Below, in pieces: positions 34,601-44,617 of a stretch of DNA of 64,000 bases. Position 1 is the stretch's first letter. Each line of letters begins with the position of its first letter. The stretch is from an uncultured Acidobacteriia bacterium (GTDB taxonomy: Bacteria; Acidobacteriota; Terriglobia; Bryobacterales; Bryobacteraceae). The stretch spans positions 78,503-142,502 of the forward strand of contig CAIVVT010000127.1 of the NCBI GenBank assembly GCA_903909435.1. The letters are read 5' to 3'. The position numbers and the translations under genes were made by a program. The notes under the pieces are model-generated. The model had not been told where the DNA came from and searched no databases. It saw nothing but the letters and a program-made list of their open reading frames with translations.

Positions 34601-37600
34601 CGAAGAAGAAGGCTGTAAGGACAACACGCCCGAGGGGCAGACAGGCGCGGACATTCGCGCGCGGGCGGAGGAGATGCTGCGGCGTAACGCGGCAACCCTG
34701 GAGGCGCGTCCGGAAGACCTTTCGCCGGAGGAGACCCGGAGGGTTCTGCATGAGTTGCAGGTGCACCAAATCGAACTGGAGATGCAGAACGAGGAGTTGC
34801 ACCGGTCGCACCTGGAACTGGACGCCGCCCGCGCGCGCTACTTCGACCTGTACGATTTGGCTCCGGTCGGTTATTTGACAGTGGACGGACAATGGCTGAT
34901 CCGGGAGGCTAATCTGAATGCGGCCAGCCTGCTGGGGGTGGCCAGAGCCCAATTGGTGCACAGGACCTTTACGAGCTTCGTATTCCGCGAGGACGAGGCC
35001 GCCTACTATGGGTTCCGCAAACGCCTCGACAACACCGGCGAGCCTCAAACTTGCGAGTTGCGGATGGTCCGGAAAGACGGAACGGTCTTCTGGGCGCATC
35101 TGGACGCCCGCGTCGCACAGGGATTCGGAGATTCCCCGACCTTTTTGATCACTTTCAATGACATCACAGTGCGCAAGCTGGCAGAGTTGGCGCAGAACGA
35201 ACAGTACATCAATTTCCGTGCCTTCTTCGAGACCAGCCGCGACCTGATTGCGGTGGCCGGGATCGAGGGCCGGATCCTGTTCGCCAACCAGGCCCTGCAA
35301 AGCAGCTTGGGCTATAGCATCGAGGAACTCGCCGGGATGCACTTGCAGGACCTGCATCCGGCAGACATACGTGAGGAGGCCGGGGAAAGTCTCACCTCCA
35401 TCCTGCGGGGCGAACTGACGACAAGCCAGTTGCCGCTGGCGCGGAGGAATGGCAAGCAGTTTCCTGTCGAGAGCCATTTCTGGTTCGGCCGGTGGAACCG
35501 CACCGATTGCCTGTACTGCGTCAGTTCGGACCTCAGCGCGGAGCGGGAAGCTTACCAGCTCTTCGAGCGGCTGTTCCGGCACTCCCCGGCGTTGATGGCG
35601 CTCACCAGCCTGCCGGAGCGGCGATTCACCGACGTGAACGACGCCTGGCTGAAAACTTTGGGCTATAGCCGGGAAGAGGTGATTGGCAGGACCTCGGTCG
35701 ATCTCGGCTTGTTCCCGAACCCGGAGGATCTGGACGCGGCAGCCGCCCAACTGCTGCAAGACGGGTCGATCGTGGATAAGGAAACGAAGGTGCGGGGCAA
35801 GCACGGAAAGACCCTGAATGGGCTGTTCTCGGGAGGTCTGATTCGAGGACAAGGGCAGGATTATCTCCTGACGCTGATGGTCGACATCAGCGACCGCGAG
35901 CGGATCGCGGAGGCGTTGAAGGAGAGCGAGGAACGGTTGAGTGCCATTGCTCGTTCAGCGCTGGACGGCATCATTGTGATGGACCCACACGGAGCGATCA
36001 CGTATTGGAATCCCGCTGCGGAGTCCATCCTCGGCTACCGGCGCGATGAAGCGATCGGGAAGAACCTGCATAGCCTGCTGGTGCCGGAGCGCTACGACGA
36101 AACGTATCGCCTGGGTCTGCAGGAATTCACCCGCAGCGGCCGCGGGAATCTCGTCGGCAGAACGGTTGAGTCGGTAGCCCGCCGCAAGGACGGCAACGAG
36201 ATAGCGATCGATTTGTCCATGTCGGCGATGTGCGTGAGGGGCGAGTGGCACGCCGTCGGAATCATGCGCGACATCACCGAGCGCAAGCGCACGCACGAGG
36301 CGCTGAGGGCCAGCGAGGAACGCTATCGTTCGATTCTCGACTCTTCTCCCGATGCGATTGCAATCACGGATCTCGAAGGCCGCATCGTCATGGTTTCTCC
36401 CAGGGCGTTGTCGCTATACGGCTGCGAGCGCGAGGAGCAACTGGTGGGCCATGCGGTCCTCGACTTCCTGATCCCCGAGGACCGCGAACGGGTCGTGTCC
36501 AATCTCTCGCGCATGCTCCTGGAACACCATACCGGCCCGGATGAGTACGGTGGACTACGTCCCGACGGGAGCGTTTTGAGTATTGAAGTGAACGGTGGCT
36601 TGATTCGAGGCGCGGACGAACTCCCCGCGGGCAGGGTGTTCGTGGTAAAGGACATCACGGCGCGCGTCGCGCTCGAATCCCAGCTCAGACAGGCGCAGAA
36701 GATGGAGTCCATCGGCAGGCTGGCCGGTGGCATTGCACACGACTTCAATAACCTGTTGACGGTGATCAACGGATACAGCAATGTGCTGCTGAACATGCGG
36801 GAATTGCCGGAACTGGTGCGAGCCGACCTTAAGGAGATTAACAAGGCCGGGGAACGCGCGGCCGAGTTGACCCGGCAGTTGCTGGCCTTCAGCCGCAAGC
36901 AGGTTTTGCAACCGAAGCGGCTCGACCTTAACCGGACTGTGGAGGAGATGCTGCCGATGTTGGCGCGGCTGCTGGGTGAGCGCTTTGAAGTCTCCGCGAC
37001 GCTCAACGCGAAACAGTCAATGGTGTTAACCGATCCAAGTCAGTTGGAACAGGCGATCATGAATCTGGCTTTGAACGCGCGGGATGCCATGCCGGATGGC
37101 GGTAGTCTCCGGATGGAAACCGCCTGCGTGGAGCGGTCCCAGAGCCACGGCAAACCGGATGCGCAGGCTGCCCCGACCCGGTACGCCATGCTGATGGTCA
37201 GCGACACCGGCGTCGGCATGGACGCGGAGGTACTAAAGCAGATCTTCGAGCCGTTCTTCACCACCAAAGGAGTAGGCAAAGGGTCCGGGCTCGGGCTCTC
37301 GATGGTCCAGGGCTTCCTGGAGCAAAGCGGCGGTTCCGTCGAAGTCGAAAGCGAACCGGGGCAAGGGACGAGTTTCAGGCTTTACCTGCCGGTGGCGGAT
37401 GCGGCAGTCCCGGAGTCGCGACCTTCGAAACCAGATCCAGAGCATCAGGGCAAGGAAACCGTGCTGGTAGTGGATGATGATGCCCCGGTACGGAGATTTA
37501 CGGCTGCCGCCCTTAGGAGCTACGGCTATCGAGTGATTGAGGCGGCCGATGGCGACCTGGCTCTGGCGATCTGTGAATCCGAAAAAGGTCAGATCGCCCT

Positions 37601-37844
37601 TGTCATAACTGATGTGATCATGCCAGGCATCACGGGAAGCGAACTGTCGATTCGCATCGGGCAGCGCTGGCCCGCGATCAGAGTGCTGTTAATGTCGGGG
37701 TATGACGAACAGAACATCGCGCATCACGCGACTGCGTCGCAGAGCGTGGGGTATATCCAAAAACCATTTGGCCCGGATGATCTGGCCGCCAAGATTCGAA
37801 CTATGCTGAATCCCGGCCCGGGCAGTCTGGATTCTCGTCAATAG
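34593..37844 (+). CDS. PAS hybrid histidine kinase with C-terminal REC
   Basis: 1083 residues from GTG 34593, overlapping the CheB/CheR stop. The N-terminal segment VLHELQVHQIELEMQNEEL is the helical linker common in kinases encoded with CheB/CheR. Four to five PAS domains follow (about 80-690; signatures DITVRKL, DISDRERI, DITERKRT, DITARVAL). Then come HisKA of the GGIAHDFNN type with H716, HATPase (NLALNARDAMPDG, DTGVGMD, GSGLGLSMV) and REC with D1007 (VITDVIMPG). Soluble. Together with the three upstream genes it forms one signalling operon. Confidence 0.92.
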   Translation: MSSEEEGCKDNTPEGQTGADIRARAEEMLRRNAATLEARPEDLSPEETRRVLHELQVHQIELEMQNEELHRSHLELDAARARYFDLYDLAPVGYLTVDGQWLIREANLNAASLLGVARAQLVHRTFTSFVFREDEAAYYGFRKRLDNTGEPQTCELRMVRKDGTVFWAHLDARVAQGFGDSPTFLITFNDITVRKLAELAQNEQYINFRAFFETSRDLIAVAGIEGRILFANQALQSSLGYSIEELAGMHLQDLHPADIREEAGESLTSILRGELTTSQLPLARRNGKQFPVESHFWFGRWNRTDCLYCVSSDLSAEREAYQLFERLFRHSPALMALTSLPERRFTDVNDAWLKTLGYSREEVIGRTSVDLGLFPNPEDLDAAAAQLLQDGSIVDKETKVRGKHGKTLNGLFSGGLIRGQGQDYLLTLMVDISDRERIAEALKESEERLSAIARSALDGIIVMDPHGAITYWNPAAESILGYRRDEAIGKNLHSLLVPERYDETYRLGLQEFTRSGRGNLVGRTVESVARRKDGNEIAIDLSMSAMCVRGEWHAVGIMRDITERKRTHEALRASEERYRSILDSSPDAIAITDLEGRIVMVSPRALSLYGCEREEQLVGHAVLDFLIPEDRERVVSNLSRMLLEHHTGPDEYGGLRPDGSVLSIEVNGGLIRGADELPAGRVFVVKDITARVALESQLRQAQKMESIGRLAGGIAHDFNNLLTVINGYSNVLLNMRELPELVRADLKEINKAGERAAELTRQLLAFSRKQVLQPKRLDLNRTVEEMLPMLARLLGERFEVSATLNAKQSMVLTDPSQLEQAIMNLALNARDAMPDGGSLRMETACVERSQSHGKPDAQAAPTRYAMLMVSDTGVGMDAEVLKQIFEPFFTTKGVGKGSGLGLSMVQGFLEQSGGSVEVESEPGQGTSFRLYLPVADAAVPESRPSKPDPEHQGKETVLVVDDDAPVRRFTAAALRSYGYRVIEAADGDLALAICESEKGQIALVITDVIMPGITGSELSIRIGQRWPAIRVLLMSGYDEQNIAHHATASQSVGYIQKPFGPDDLAAKIRTMLNPGPGSLDSRQ

Positions 37845-38331
37845 AGTAATCGCCGCTATCGTCGATCGGGATCCTGTCGCCGACAGTTCAGTGAGTCCAC
37901 GGTGCGCCCATAAGGCAACAGCACCCCAAATGGGTTTACCGGCCGCGTACCCGAATACTGCCCAAAATCCTCAGGTCACTTCAGTTACATCCAAGACGCT
38001 CGCGCCCATTGCCTGCACTTTTTTCCCTGTTACAAGGCAAAGCATCTGGATTCGGGACTCGGCATTATGAACCCCCCATGGCCAATTGCGGACCCGGCCG
38101 GACTGATTCGCCAGTCGCGTTAGAGGAGCCTCGACGCGACGTGCAGAGCACATCCCGAACGCCTGGTCCGCGAGTCGCCCGATTTACAAGACAGAAGCCC
38201 TTGAAATGATCGGAGGAGGGAAGCGTACAGCTTACGTCGCAGTCGCATCCCTCCCCAACTTATGCCTTAACTAAAAGACTTGATTCGACTTAAATCAGAC
38301 TTGAGTGCGAGCATAGTCGAATCGTTGGTGG
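37845..38331. other. Convergent intergenic region
   Basis: Region between the end of the signalling operon and the 3' end of the leftward Tad operon. No gene is supported. A 7-bp inverted repeat GGAGGGA / TCCCTCC (38215-38221 and 38248-38254, 26-nt loop) is present but without a T-tract, so I do not call a terminator. Confidence 0.4.
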
Positions 38332-38433
38332 CTATTTGGCAGCGGCTCTTCGTTTGCGACGCCGCGCCAGGAAAAGCAGTAACAGGACAGCGCCTGCTAC
38401 CCAGAGTATTGTTGAAAGTACAGTTTTATCCAT
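38332..38433 (-). CDS. 33-residue membrane microprotein at the end of the Tad operon
   Basis: ATG 38433-38431 with AGGAGC 5 nt upstream; stop TAG at 38334-38332. The peptide has a short polar N-terminus (MDKTV), one hydrophobic helix (about residues 5-22, LSTILWVAGAVLLLLFLA) and a very basic tail (RRRKRRAAAK). It starts 17 bp beyond the TadC stop. The good ribosome site, tight spacing and sensible topology (N-out, positive-inside tail) argue it is real. It may be a small accessory of the Tad inner-membrane platform; no homologue is known to me. Confidence 0.6.
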   Translation of the reverse strand: MDKTVLSTILWVAGAVLLLLFLARRRKRRAAAK

Positions 38434-38450
38434 GCAAAGCTCCTATTACG

Positions 38451-39389
38451 TTACGTTCCACTTGCTATATCGCCCAGTTGCCTGAGAAGCAGGAGCATAC
38501 CGGGACCTGCGGCCACAATCATGATCGACGGGAGAATGAAAAAGAAGATAGGGAAGATCAGCTTAACTCCAACCTTGTTGGCCCTGGTTTCAGCGTCTTG
38601 AGTGCGCCTTACGCGCAAATAATCACCGTGAGTACGCAACGCCTCGCCGATGCTGGTGCCAAAACGATCCGTTTGGATCAATACGCTGACCAGTTTCCTT
38701 AGCTCCGCTTCGCCCGTTCTCTCCACCATGTGTGTGAGTGCATCCGAACGAGTAGTCCCCGCTCGCATTTCCAGAGAAACCATCGCCAACTCATCGCTTA
38801 TGTCGCGGTGGGAATGCTGGAGTTCGCGACTGACCACACGGATCGCTTGATCGATGCCCTGGCCGGCTTCTATGCACACCACCAACAAGTCCAGCGCGTC
38901 CGGTAGCGAGAGTCGAATTCGCTCCCTGCGTGCACTGACCAAACGGTCCATCACGATCCCGACAAGGATATAGGTACAAAACGCGACTGCGCCGACCATA
39001 AGGAACCCGCGTGAGGCGTTGTCGGAGAGTTGACCACGGAAGGCGAAGCAGAGCAGCGTCGGGACTACGATCCAAACCACCTTGATTCCGTTGTAGACAG
39101 ACAAGGCATTATCGCCGCGGTACCCAGCGGCGATCAGTTCTTTTCTTGTCGTCGAAGCGTCTTGGGGCGAGAGTGGCAATTTCTCTCCCAGCCACTGCAG
39201 AGAAGTGACGACGGTCAAGGCGCCGTCATTCATCGGCGCCGGCATATCAGGTTCGTCGGTCGGGGAGGACGATATGATTGTCTCTAATTGCCGGACAAGG
39301 CTTCCGGGACGGACAAAAAACACGTAGCCGAAGCCCACGATCAAGACCAGCAGGCACAAGAACAACGCCACTGTGAGAAGAATTGGCAC
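38451..39389 (-). CDS. tadC: Tad pilus platform protein TadC (T2SF family)
   Basis: 312 residues from GTG 39389 (AAGG upstream, overlapping the tadB end); a TTG at 39413 would add 8 residues. Transmembrane helices lie near the N-terminus, about 110-160 and at the C-terminus (IFPIFFFILPSIMIV). The T2SF domain is recognisable from LPDALDLLVVCIEAGQGI and the following helix-rich cytoplasmic part. Works with TadB as the inner-membrane base on which Flp pilin is assembled, driven by TadA. Confidence 0.9.
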   Translation of the reverse strand: MPILLTVALFLCLLVLIVGFGYVFFVRPGSLVRQLETIISSSPTDEPDMPAPMNDGALTVVTSLQWLGEKLPLSPQDASTTRKELIAAGYRGDNALSVYNGIKVVWIVVPTLLCFAFRGQLSDNASRGFLMVGAVAFCTYILVGIVMDRLVSARRERIRLSLPDALDLLVVCIEAGQGIDQAIRVVSRELQHSHRDISDELAMVSLEMRAGTTRSDALTHMVERTGEAELRKLVSVLIQTDRFGTSIGEALRTHGDYLRVRRTQDAETRANKVGVKLIFPIFFFILPSIMIVAAGPGMLLLLRQLGDIASGT

Positions 39390-39393
39390 CCTG

Positions 39394-40377
39394 TCAGACC
39401 TTGATATCCACAATACGCCTCATCACCAAGTAGCCAACAATCTGGCCCACTACTGCACCTAAAATCATATACCGTCCGGTAGGGTCGTGTGCCATGCTTT
39501 TCAGATAATCCGGCGCAATCATCGACAAAACCAATGCGAGGAATATGGGAATTGCCGATAGAACCAAGGCCGTGAGTTGGCCTTGAGAGGCAACCGCTTT
39601 GACGTGACCTTTCAAACGAAACCGGGAACGAATCAAGTTGGCGAGTCCAGACAATATTTCCGTGAGATTGCCACCAGTCTCTCTTTGGAGCAGCACAGCG
39701 GATACAAAGAAGCGCACGTCGAGCATAGGTACCCGCTCCACCAGGTTCCTCATTCCGACATCGAAGGGGGTTCCGAGGTTCAGTTCATTTGTCAGCCGGC
39801 GAAACTCCACGCCTAACGGAGCTTCCGATTCATTCGCCAGCAGTTCCAGACTGATTGACAGTGCGTGCCCGGCCCGCACCGAACGCGCTACGAAATCCAG
39901 TGCCTCGGGGAACTGCTTCTCGAACGCGGCTAGGCGCGCGTTTCGTTTGTAGTTGACGATCAGGACGGGCAGACTGCCTAGGGCTCCGGCGGCCGCGACG
40001 CCGCTTACCCAAGGAAACATCAAGGGGTTTAGCTGATACCCGGCGAAACCGCCCGCCAAGGCCAACCCCAGCATCGTAATCAAGACCGACTCCACCCGCC
40101 AGCGCAAAGCAGCACCGCCGATCGCAGCGTTGAGCTGCTGCAACGGCCTCACCTTGGCTAGCAGGGGCGAGAGTTCAGCTGCCACTGCCGCGAATTCCGT
40201 CCCTTGAGCGGGCGTAGCGACAGTCGTCTGGACGGTCACCTCGGCGGCACTAACTGTCTTCAGGAACTGTTTCACGCGATGCTGCTGATGGGTCTCCATT
40301 ACCTTGAAACCGACGCCAAAAGCTAACATGATCACCGCGAAGAACACGAAGAAGAGGAGCAGGATCAAGGCCGGCAT
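39394..40377 (-). CDS. tadB: Tad pilus platform protein TadB (T2SF family)
   Basis: 327 residues. One N-terminal helix (ALILLLFFVFFAVIML), two helices about 95-145, the cytoplasmic T2SF domain (FPEALDFVARSVRAGHALS; FVSAVLLQRETGGNL) and two C-terminal helices. Paralogue and partner of TadC. It starts 9 bp after tadA, and its stop overlaps the 5' region of tadC, so translation is probably coupled. Confidence 0.9.
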   Translation of the reverse strand: MPALILLLFFVFFAVIMLAFGVGFKVMETHQQHRVKQFLKTVSAAEVTVQTTVATPAQGTEFAAVAAELSPLLAKVRPLQQLNAAIGGAALRWRVESVLITMLGLALAGGFAGYQLNPLMFPWVSGVAAAGALGSLPVLIVNYKRNARLAAFEKQFPEALDFVARSVRAGHALSISLELLANESEAPLGVEFRRLTNELNLGTPFDVGMRNLVERVPMLDVRFFVSAVLLQRETGGNLTEILSGLANLIRSRFRLKGHVKAVASQGQLTALVLSAIPIFLALVLSMIAPDYLKSMAHDPTGRYMILGAVVGQIVGYLVMRRIVDIKV

Positions 40378-40386
40378 TGCTAGTTC

Positions 40387-41748
40387 CTACGAAATGTCTA
40401 CAACCGTCTGGAAAGTCGTGGGAGGCAGCGTAAAGCCTGCCGCCCGCAGTTTCTCGTAGAACTTGGGCCGGACGCCGGTCGCGCGGAAACGGCCGGTAAC
40501 CCTGCCCTCTGGGGTGATACCTGTCTTCTCAAACACGAAAATATCCTGAGTGGTAGCCATCTCGCCTTCCATCCCGACACACTCGGTTATGTAGGTCACT
40601 CGGCGAGTCCCATCGCTGAAGCGAGCCACTTGCACGATCAAGTCCACTGCAGAAGTTATCTGGGTGCGAATGGAACGCATGCTCATGTTTTGATTTGCCA
40701 TGCCCAGCATCACTTCGATGCGGGAGATGGCTTCGCGTGGGCTGTTGGCGTGGATGGTTGTTAGCGACCCGTCGTGGCCAGTGTTCATGGCTTGCATCAT
40801 GTCCATGGCTTCCTCGCCGCGGACTTCGCCCACGATAATTCGGTCTGGCCGCATTCGAAGCGCGTTGATCACCATGTGCCGGATTGTCACTGCCCCAGCG
40901 CCCTCCACATTGGGTGGGCGCGCTTCCATCCGGGCAACATGTGTCTGGCGAAGCTGTAGCTCGGCGGCGTCCTCAACGGTCACGATGCGTTCGTTTTCGG
41001 GAATTACGGAGGAAAGCACGTTCAGGAGCGTCGTCTTGCCGGAGCCTGTTCCTCCCGAAATAATGATATTCAGCCTGGCCCGGACGCATGCGTTCAGCAG
41101 GTCCATCATGCCCTGAGTTACGGTCAGATTGGCTACAAAGTCCTTGTCCGTGATGCGAGTGCGCCCGAATCGCCGTATAGAGAGGATCGCGCCATCGAGC
41201 GCGATAGGCGGGATCACAGCATTGACGCGGGATCCATCCGGAAGGCGTGCATCCACCATCGGCGACGACTCGTCCACTCGGCGTCCAACTCGGGAGACGA
41301 TTTTCTCGATGATCCGCATTAGGTGGGCGTTGTCTTTGAACTCTACTGGGGTGCGGTAGAGCTTGCCAGCTCGCTCGATGTAAACGAGTTTAGGCCCGGT
41401 AACCAGAATGTCCGATATAGTTGGATCCTGCAGCAGCGGCTCCAGGGGACCGAGACCGAAGACCTCATCGAGGACTTCGTTGATCACCTGTTCCTTTTCC
41501 ACCAGGCTGAGCGGAGATTCTTCTTCCTCCACCAGTCGCGACACCGCCAAACGGACCTCTTCCCGCATCCGTTGCTCAGGAAGGGCGCTTAGGGCCTCCA
41601 GGTTGACCCTGTTGAGCATTTTCCGGTGAAGTGTGAACTTCAGCTCCTGATGCTCTCTTGAGTACGACTCCCTATTGAAAAGGCGTACGACCCAAGCGGC
41701 TTCTCTTTTGGCCAGAGCGGACTGGGGCATGCTAGGGGGAGTTGTCAT
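40387..41748 (-). CDS. tadA: Tad pilus assembly ATPase TadA/CpaF
   Basis: 453 residues, full length for CpaF. The N-terminal helical region (about 40-100) is followed by the secretion ATPase core: Walker A GGTGSGKTT (232-240), an Asp-box-like VTVEDAAELQL, Walker B and His-box region (RPDRIIVGEVRGEEAMDMM; NTGHDGSLTTIHAN). It powers pilus extension, and perhaps retraction, at the inner membrane. A small non-coding gap of 42 bp separates it from cpaE upstream. Confidence 0.95.
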   Translation of the reverse strand: MTTPPSMPQSALAKREAAWVVRLFNRESYSREHQELKFTLHRKMLNRVNLEALSALPEQRMREEVRLAVSRLVEEEESPLSLVEKEQVINEVLDEVFGLGPLEPLLQDPTISDILVTGPKLVYIERAGKLYRTPVEFKDNAHLMRIIEKIVSRVGRRVDESSPMVDARLPDGSRVNAVIPPIALDGAILSIRRFGRTRITDKDFVANLTVTQGMMDLLNACVRARLNIIISGGTGSGKTTLLNVLSSVIPENERIVTVEDAAELQLRQTHVARMEARPPNVEGAGAVTIRHMVINALRMRPDRIIVGEVRGEEAMDMMQAMNTGHDGSLTTIHANSPREAISRIEVMLGMANQNMSMRSIRTQITSAVDLIVQVARFSDGTRRVTYITECVGMEGEMATTQDIFVFEKTGITPEGRVTGRFRATGVRPKFYEKLRAAGFTLPPTTFQTVVDIS

Positions 41749-41790
41749 GAGCGTGTACCGGCTGAATCAAGTCGCCTGATCATACTTTGC

Positions 41791-42954
41791 TCAGAAGAAC
41801 GAGGAGAAGAACTTTTTCGTGGAGGTGACCTCTTCCAATCCAACCAGCTTCGCAATCATGTTTCCAATTTGTCTGCAAAGTTGCGTGTCGGGCATGAGTA
41901 GACGACTTTCCGCCGACGCCTCATAGAGGGTCTTGTAGTCATTCCCTATGATCGCGAAGACACCGATCCCTAGGAGTTTCTCCAGGTCCGGGATGCTCAA
42001 CTCCGGTCGCCGCACGACCCGGTTCAAGACCAGCTTGATCCTGCTTGGGCTGAACCGCCGTTCCTTCAGGTACTGCAATAGCTGTTTGACCTGCAACAAT
42101 GCAGGCACCTCCATGGTGGTCACAACCAGCAGATCGTCGAGTTCGTCCAAGGCGCCAGAGAGCATCGCCGAACGGCCCCGTCCCAAATCTGCAATCGTCC
42201 ATTGATATTGGGATCGCACGAAGCGCAATACGTGGCGGAGTTGGGAGGCCGGCGGCGCTTCTTGCACTTCCGATTCAATCGGAGCGCCGAGCACCTCGAG
42301 TCCGGTGTGGCCGTTTGTGACCAGTGCTCGCCAGAAGCTCTTATCCAGGCGATGAACATTACTGCACGCGTCCAGAATTGAGTATCTGGAACTTGTCTTG
42401 ATGAAAGAGCGGACTAAACCCGCGGATAAATCGAGGTCAATTACAAGCGTTTCTTTCCCTGTTCGCCGCTGGATCTCCGTGGCTGCGTGACATGCGAGAG
42501 TCGTCGCTCCCAATCCGCCCTTCGCGGAAACAACGCCGATGTTCCTCCCACCCTGCCGAACAGTCTCGCCTTTTTTCTCTCTTTCCGCTGCGAGTTTCTC
42601 CAGTGCCTGCGGCAAACTCGGGTTACACGGGGGGTAGATGTACTCCCTCGCACCCGCCCGAATTGCCCCGAGAATCTCCTGTGGCGTAGAAACTGTGCTA
42701 ACAGCGATCACATCGGGATGGCTAGGGCACGCCCTGATCTGCCGGATTAACTCCGGCAGCGTATCCATGCAGTTCCGAACGTCCAACAGCACTACATCTG
42801 GTGTAAGCTGCTCAATCTTCTCTAGAAACGTAGCCGGATCGTCTACGCCGGCTTGTTCGAAGATCACTCGCACGGGCAGTGATTGAAGGCAGGAAGTGAC
42901 CTCTTCCCACAACTCGCTGGTCGAGATGGCAATAGCGAGGCTTATCGAGTACAT
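41791..42954 (-). CDS. cpaE: CpaE/TadZ-like pilus localisation ATPase
   Basis: 387 residues from ATG 42954, preceded by GGAGGGTGGCC. Residues 1-125 form an atypical receiver-like domain (VVLLDVRNCMD; GAREYIYPP). Residues 140-370 are a MinD/ParA-type ATPase with deviant Walker A (SAKGGLGATTLA) and LVIDLDLSAG. In Tad systems this protein places the pilus machine in the cell. The C-terminus is Phe/Ser-rich. It sits between the secretin and the TadA genes as in canonical tad operons. Confidence 0.9.
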   Translation of the reverse strand: MYSISLAIAISTSELWEEVTSCLQSLPVRVIFEQAGVDDPATFLEKIEQLTPDVVLLDVRNCMDTLPELIRQIRACPSHPDVIAVSTVSTPQEILGAIRAGAREYIYPPCNPSLPQALEKLAAEREKKGETVRQGGRNIGVVSAKGGLGATTLACHAATEIQRRTGKETLVIDLDLSAGLVRSFIKTSSRYSILDACSNVHRLDKSFWRALVTNGHTGLEVLGAPIESEVQEAPPASQLRHVLRFVRSQYQWTIADLGRGRSAMLSGALDELDDLLVVTTMEVPALLQVKQLLQYLKERRFSPSRIKLVLNRVVRRPELSIPDLEKLLGIGVFAIIGNDYKTLYEASAESRLLMPDTQLCRQIGNMIAKLVGLEEVTSTKKFFSSFF

Positions 42955-42976
42955 GGCCACCCTCCGAAGACTATTA

Positions 42977-44617
42977 TCACGCTCCGCCCTTCCCTTGCTT
43001 CTGCGCTGCCTGTGTAGCCGGCGGCTCAACTGGTAAGACTGGTGCCGCAGGTGCGGGAACCAGTTGATAACTTGGAGCAGGGGCTGCCTCCTTGCCCTGC
43101 CCATTTTGGATGCCAGGGAGCAGTTGCTCCACGGGCACGCTTTCGAGTCGAAGGACTCCTGGTGACCTGTGGGTTGAATTCTCCGTGCGCGCCGCCCCAG
43201 GTACGGTCACACCGCCTTGCTTCAGGAATTCCAAGGGCATCGAGATCTCAGGCACCGGGTCACCTTCGGGGATCGGCCGAAGTATTTCCGGAGTGACGAC
43301 GACCAGCAGTTCGTTCTTGCTACGGTTCTGACTCCTCGATTGGAACAGCTTCCCGAACAAAGGAATGCTGCTGAGCCCCGGAATCTTGTTCAGATTCTCC
43401 AACATGCGGTTATCAAGCAGTCCTGCAATGGCGAAGCTCTGTCCGTCCCTCAGCTCCACCTCGGTGGAAATTTTGCGCGTGGCGAGCGCAGGAATGCTAA
43501 ATCCCTGGTAGACCAGGCCATTAACATAGTCGAGCGAACTCACCTCAGGGGCAACCACCAGCTTGAAGGTGCCACGCGGAGTCACTGTCGGAGTGAACTC
43601 CAGCCGGATGCCAAACTCCCGGAACATGATTGAAATCGTTGGGGCGGATCCGGTCGAGCTTTGCACTACGGGATAGGGAAACTCCCCGCCAGAGAGGAAA
43701 CTAGCCTTCTTGCCGTCCGACGTCAGCAAGTTCGGCTCTGCAAGAATCTCCAATACCTGCTGGTTCTGTAGTGCTTTGATCGTGGCGCCGAGGTTGAGAT
43801 CGGGCCGGAACAGGAATACGTTCAGGGCGTCGGACAGGCTGAAGTTGGTGGTGGTTGTACCTCCATTGGTGGATGTCGTGACGCTGGGCGCACTGTACTG
43901 CCCGGTGCTAACGCGTCCAACTGTATTGGTCGCGCCCGTGCTTAATAGGTTTATGCCGAAATCGGTGCCCAGCGTCCTGCTTACGTCCGCGAACTTTACT
44001 TTCAGGAGAATCTGCGTGGCGCCCTGCGGCGTGGCTACGCGCAGCAGGTTCACCGGCGTGCCAAACATCTCGGCGATAGCCGTTGCTCGCTGGGCGCTAA
44101 CTACGTCTCTGACCGTGCCCCTCAGGAAGACCGCCTTGTTCTCGTAGCTGACTGAGATGTCCTGGTCGCCGAGTTCTTTGCGGATTTCGCTATTCAGGCC
44201 GGCCACCAGAGCCGCCAGTTTTTCGTCCTTTACCGGCTTCGTCGGCGGTGGCTGCACGCTTACGTCGAACATCAATCGGCCGCCCCCGACCTGCCAAAGG
44301 ATCAAGCTGGTCTCACCCGCGCTCATTCCGTTCAGCACCAGTTCGCGAGGGTTAACTGCCACGATATCCAAAATGTCCTCGCTCACGGTCGAAACACGCT
44401 GGATATCCACCGGGCTCTCAAGCACAATCGACTTTCCGACAGTGACCATGAGTTGTCTCACCTGTCCCGACCCAATCTGAGGCATTGCCGACCGGGCCGA
44501 ATCTGCCGAAGGGCCACCAGCAAGTTCATTGCCACGCGGTTGCGCGAGTATCGCAGACGTAAGGGTGACAAGAAGAAAAACAGCTGCAGGAATGGCAGGG
44601 CGGAGGCGCAAGATCAT
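42977..44617 (-). CDS. cpaC: Tad outer-membrane secretin (CpaC/RcpA)
   Basis: 546 residues. Signal peptide (AAVFLLVTLTSAILAQ), a pilus-assembly N-terminal domain (about 50-125, KSIVLESPVDIQRVS; VNPRELVLNG), a BON-like stretch (about 140-200) and the secretin core (about 275-445) with VEVELRDGQSFAIAGLL-type motifs and SIPLFGKLFQSR. A Pro/Ala/Gln tail follows. Forms the outer-membrane pore for the Flp pilus. Its start overlaps the cpaB stop (ATGA). Confidence 0.93.
   Translation of the reverse strand: MILRLRPAIPAAVFLLVTLTSAILAQPRGNELAGGPSADSARSAMPQIGSGQVRQLMVTVGKSIVLESPVDIQRVSTVSEDILDIVAVNPRELVLNGMSAGETSLILWQVGGGRLMFDVSVQPPPTKPVKDEKLAALVAGLNSEIRKELGDQDISVSYENKAVFLRGTVRDVVSAQRATAIAEMFGTPVNLLRVATPQGATQILLKVKFADVSRTLGTDFGINLLSTGATNTVGRVSTGQYSAPSVTTSTNGGTTTTNFSLSDALNVFLFRPDLNLGATIKALQNQQVLEILAEPNLLTSDGKKASFLSGGEFPYPVVQSSTGSAPTISIMFREFGIRLEFTPTVTPRGTFKLVVAPEVSSLDYVNGLVYQGFSIPALATRKISTEVELRDGQSFAIAGLLDNRMLENLNKIPGLSSIPLFGKLFQSRSQNRSKNELLVVVTPEILRPIPEGDPVPEISMPLEFLKQGGVTVPGAARTENSTHRSPGVLRLESVPVEQLLPGIQNGQGKEAAPAPSYQLVPAPAAPVLPVEPPATQAAQKQGKGGA

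Noticed and set aside
38215..38254. Inverted repeat as terminator of the Tad operon
   Set aside because: 26-nt loop and no T-tract in either direction.
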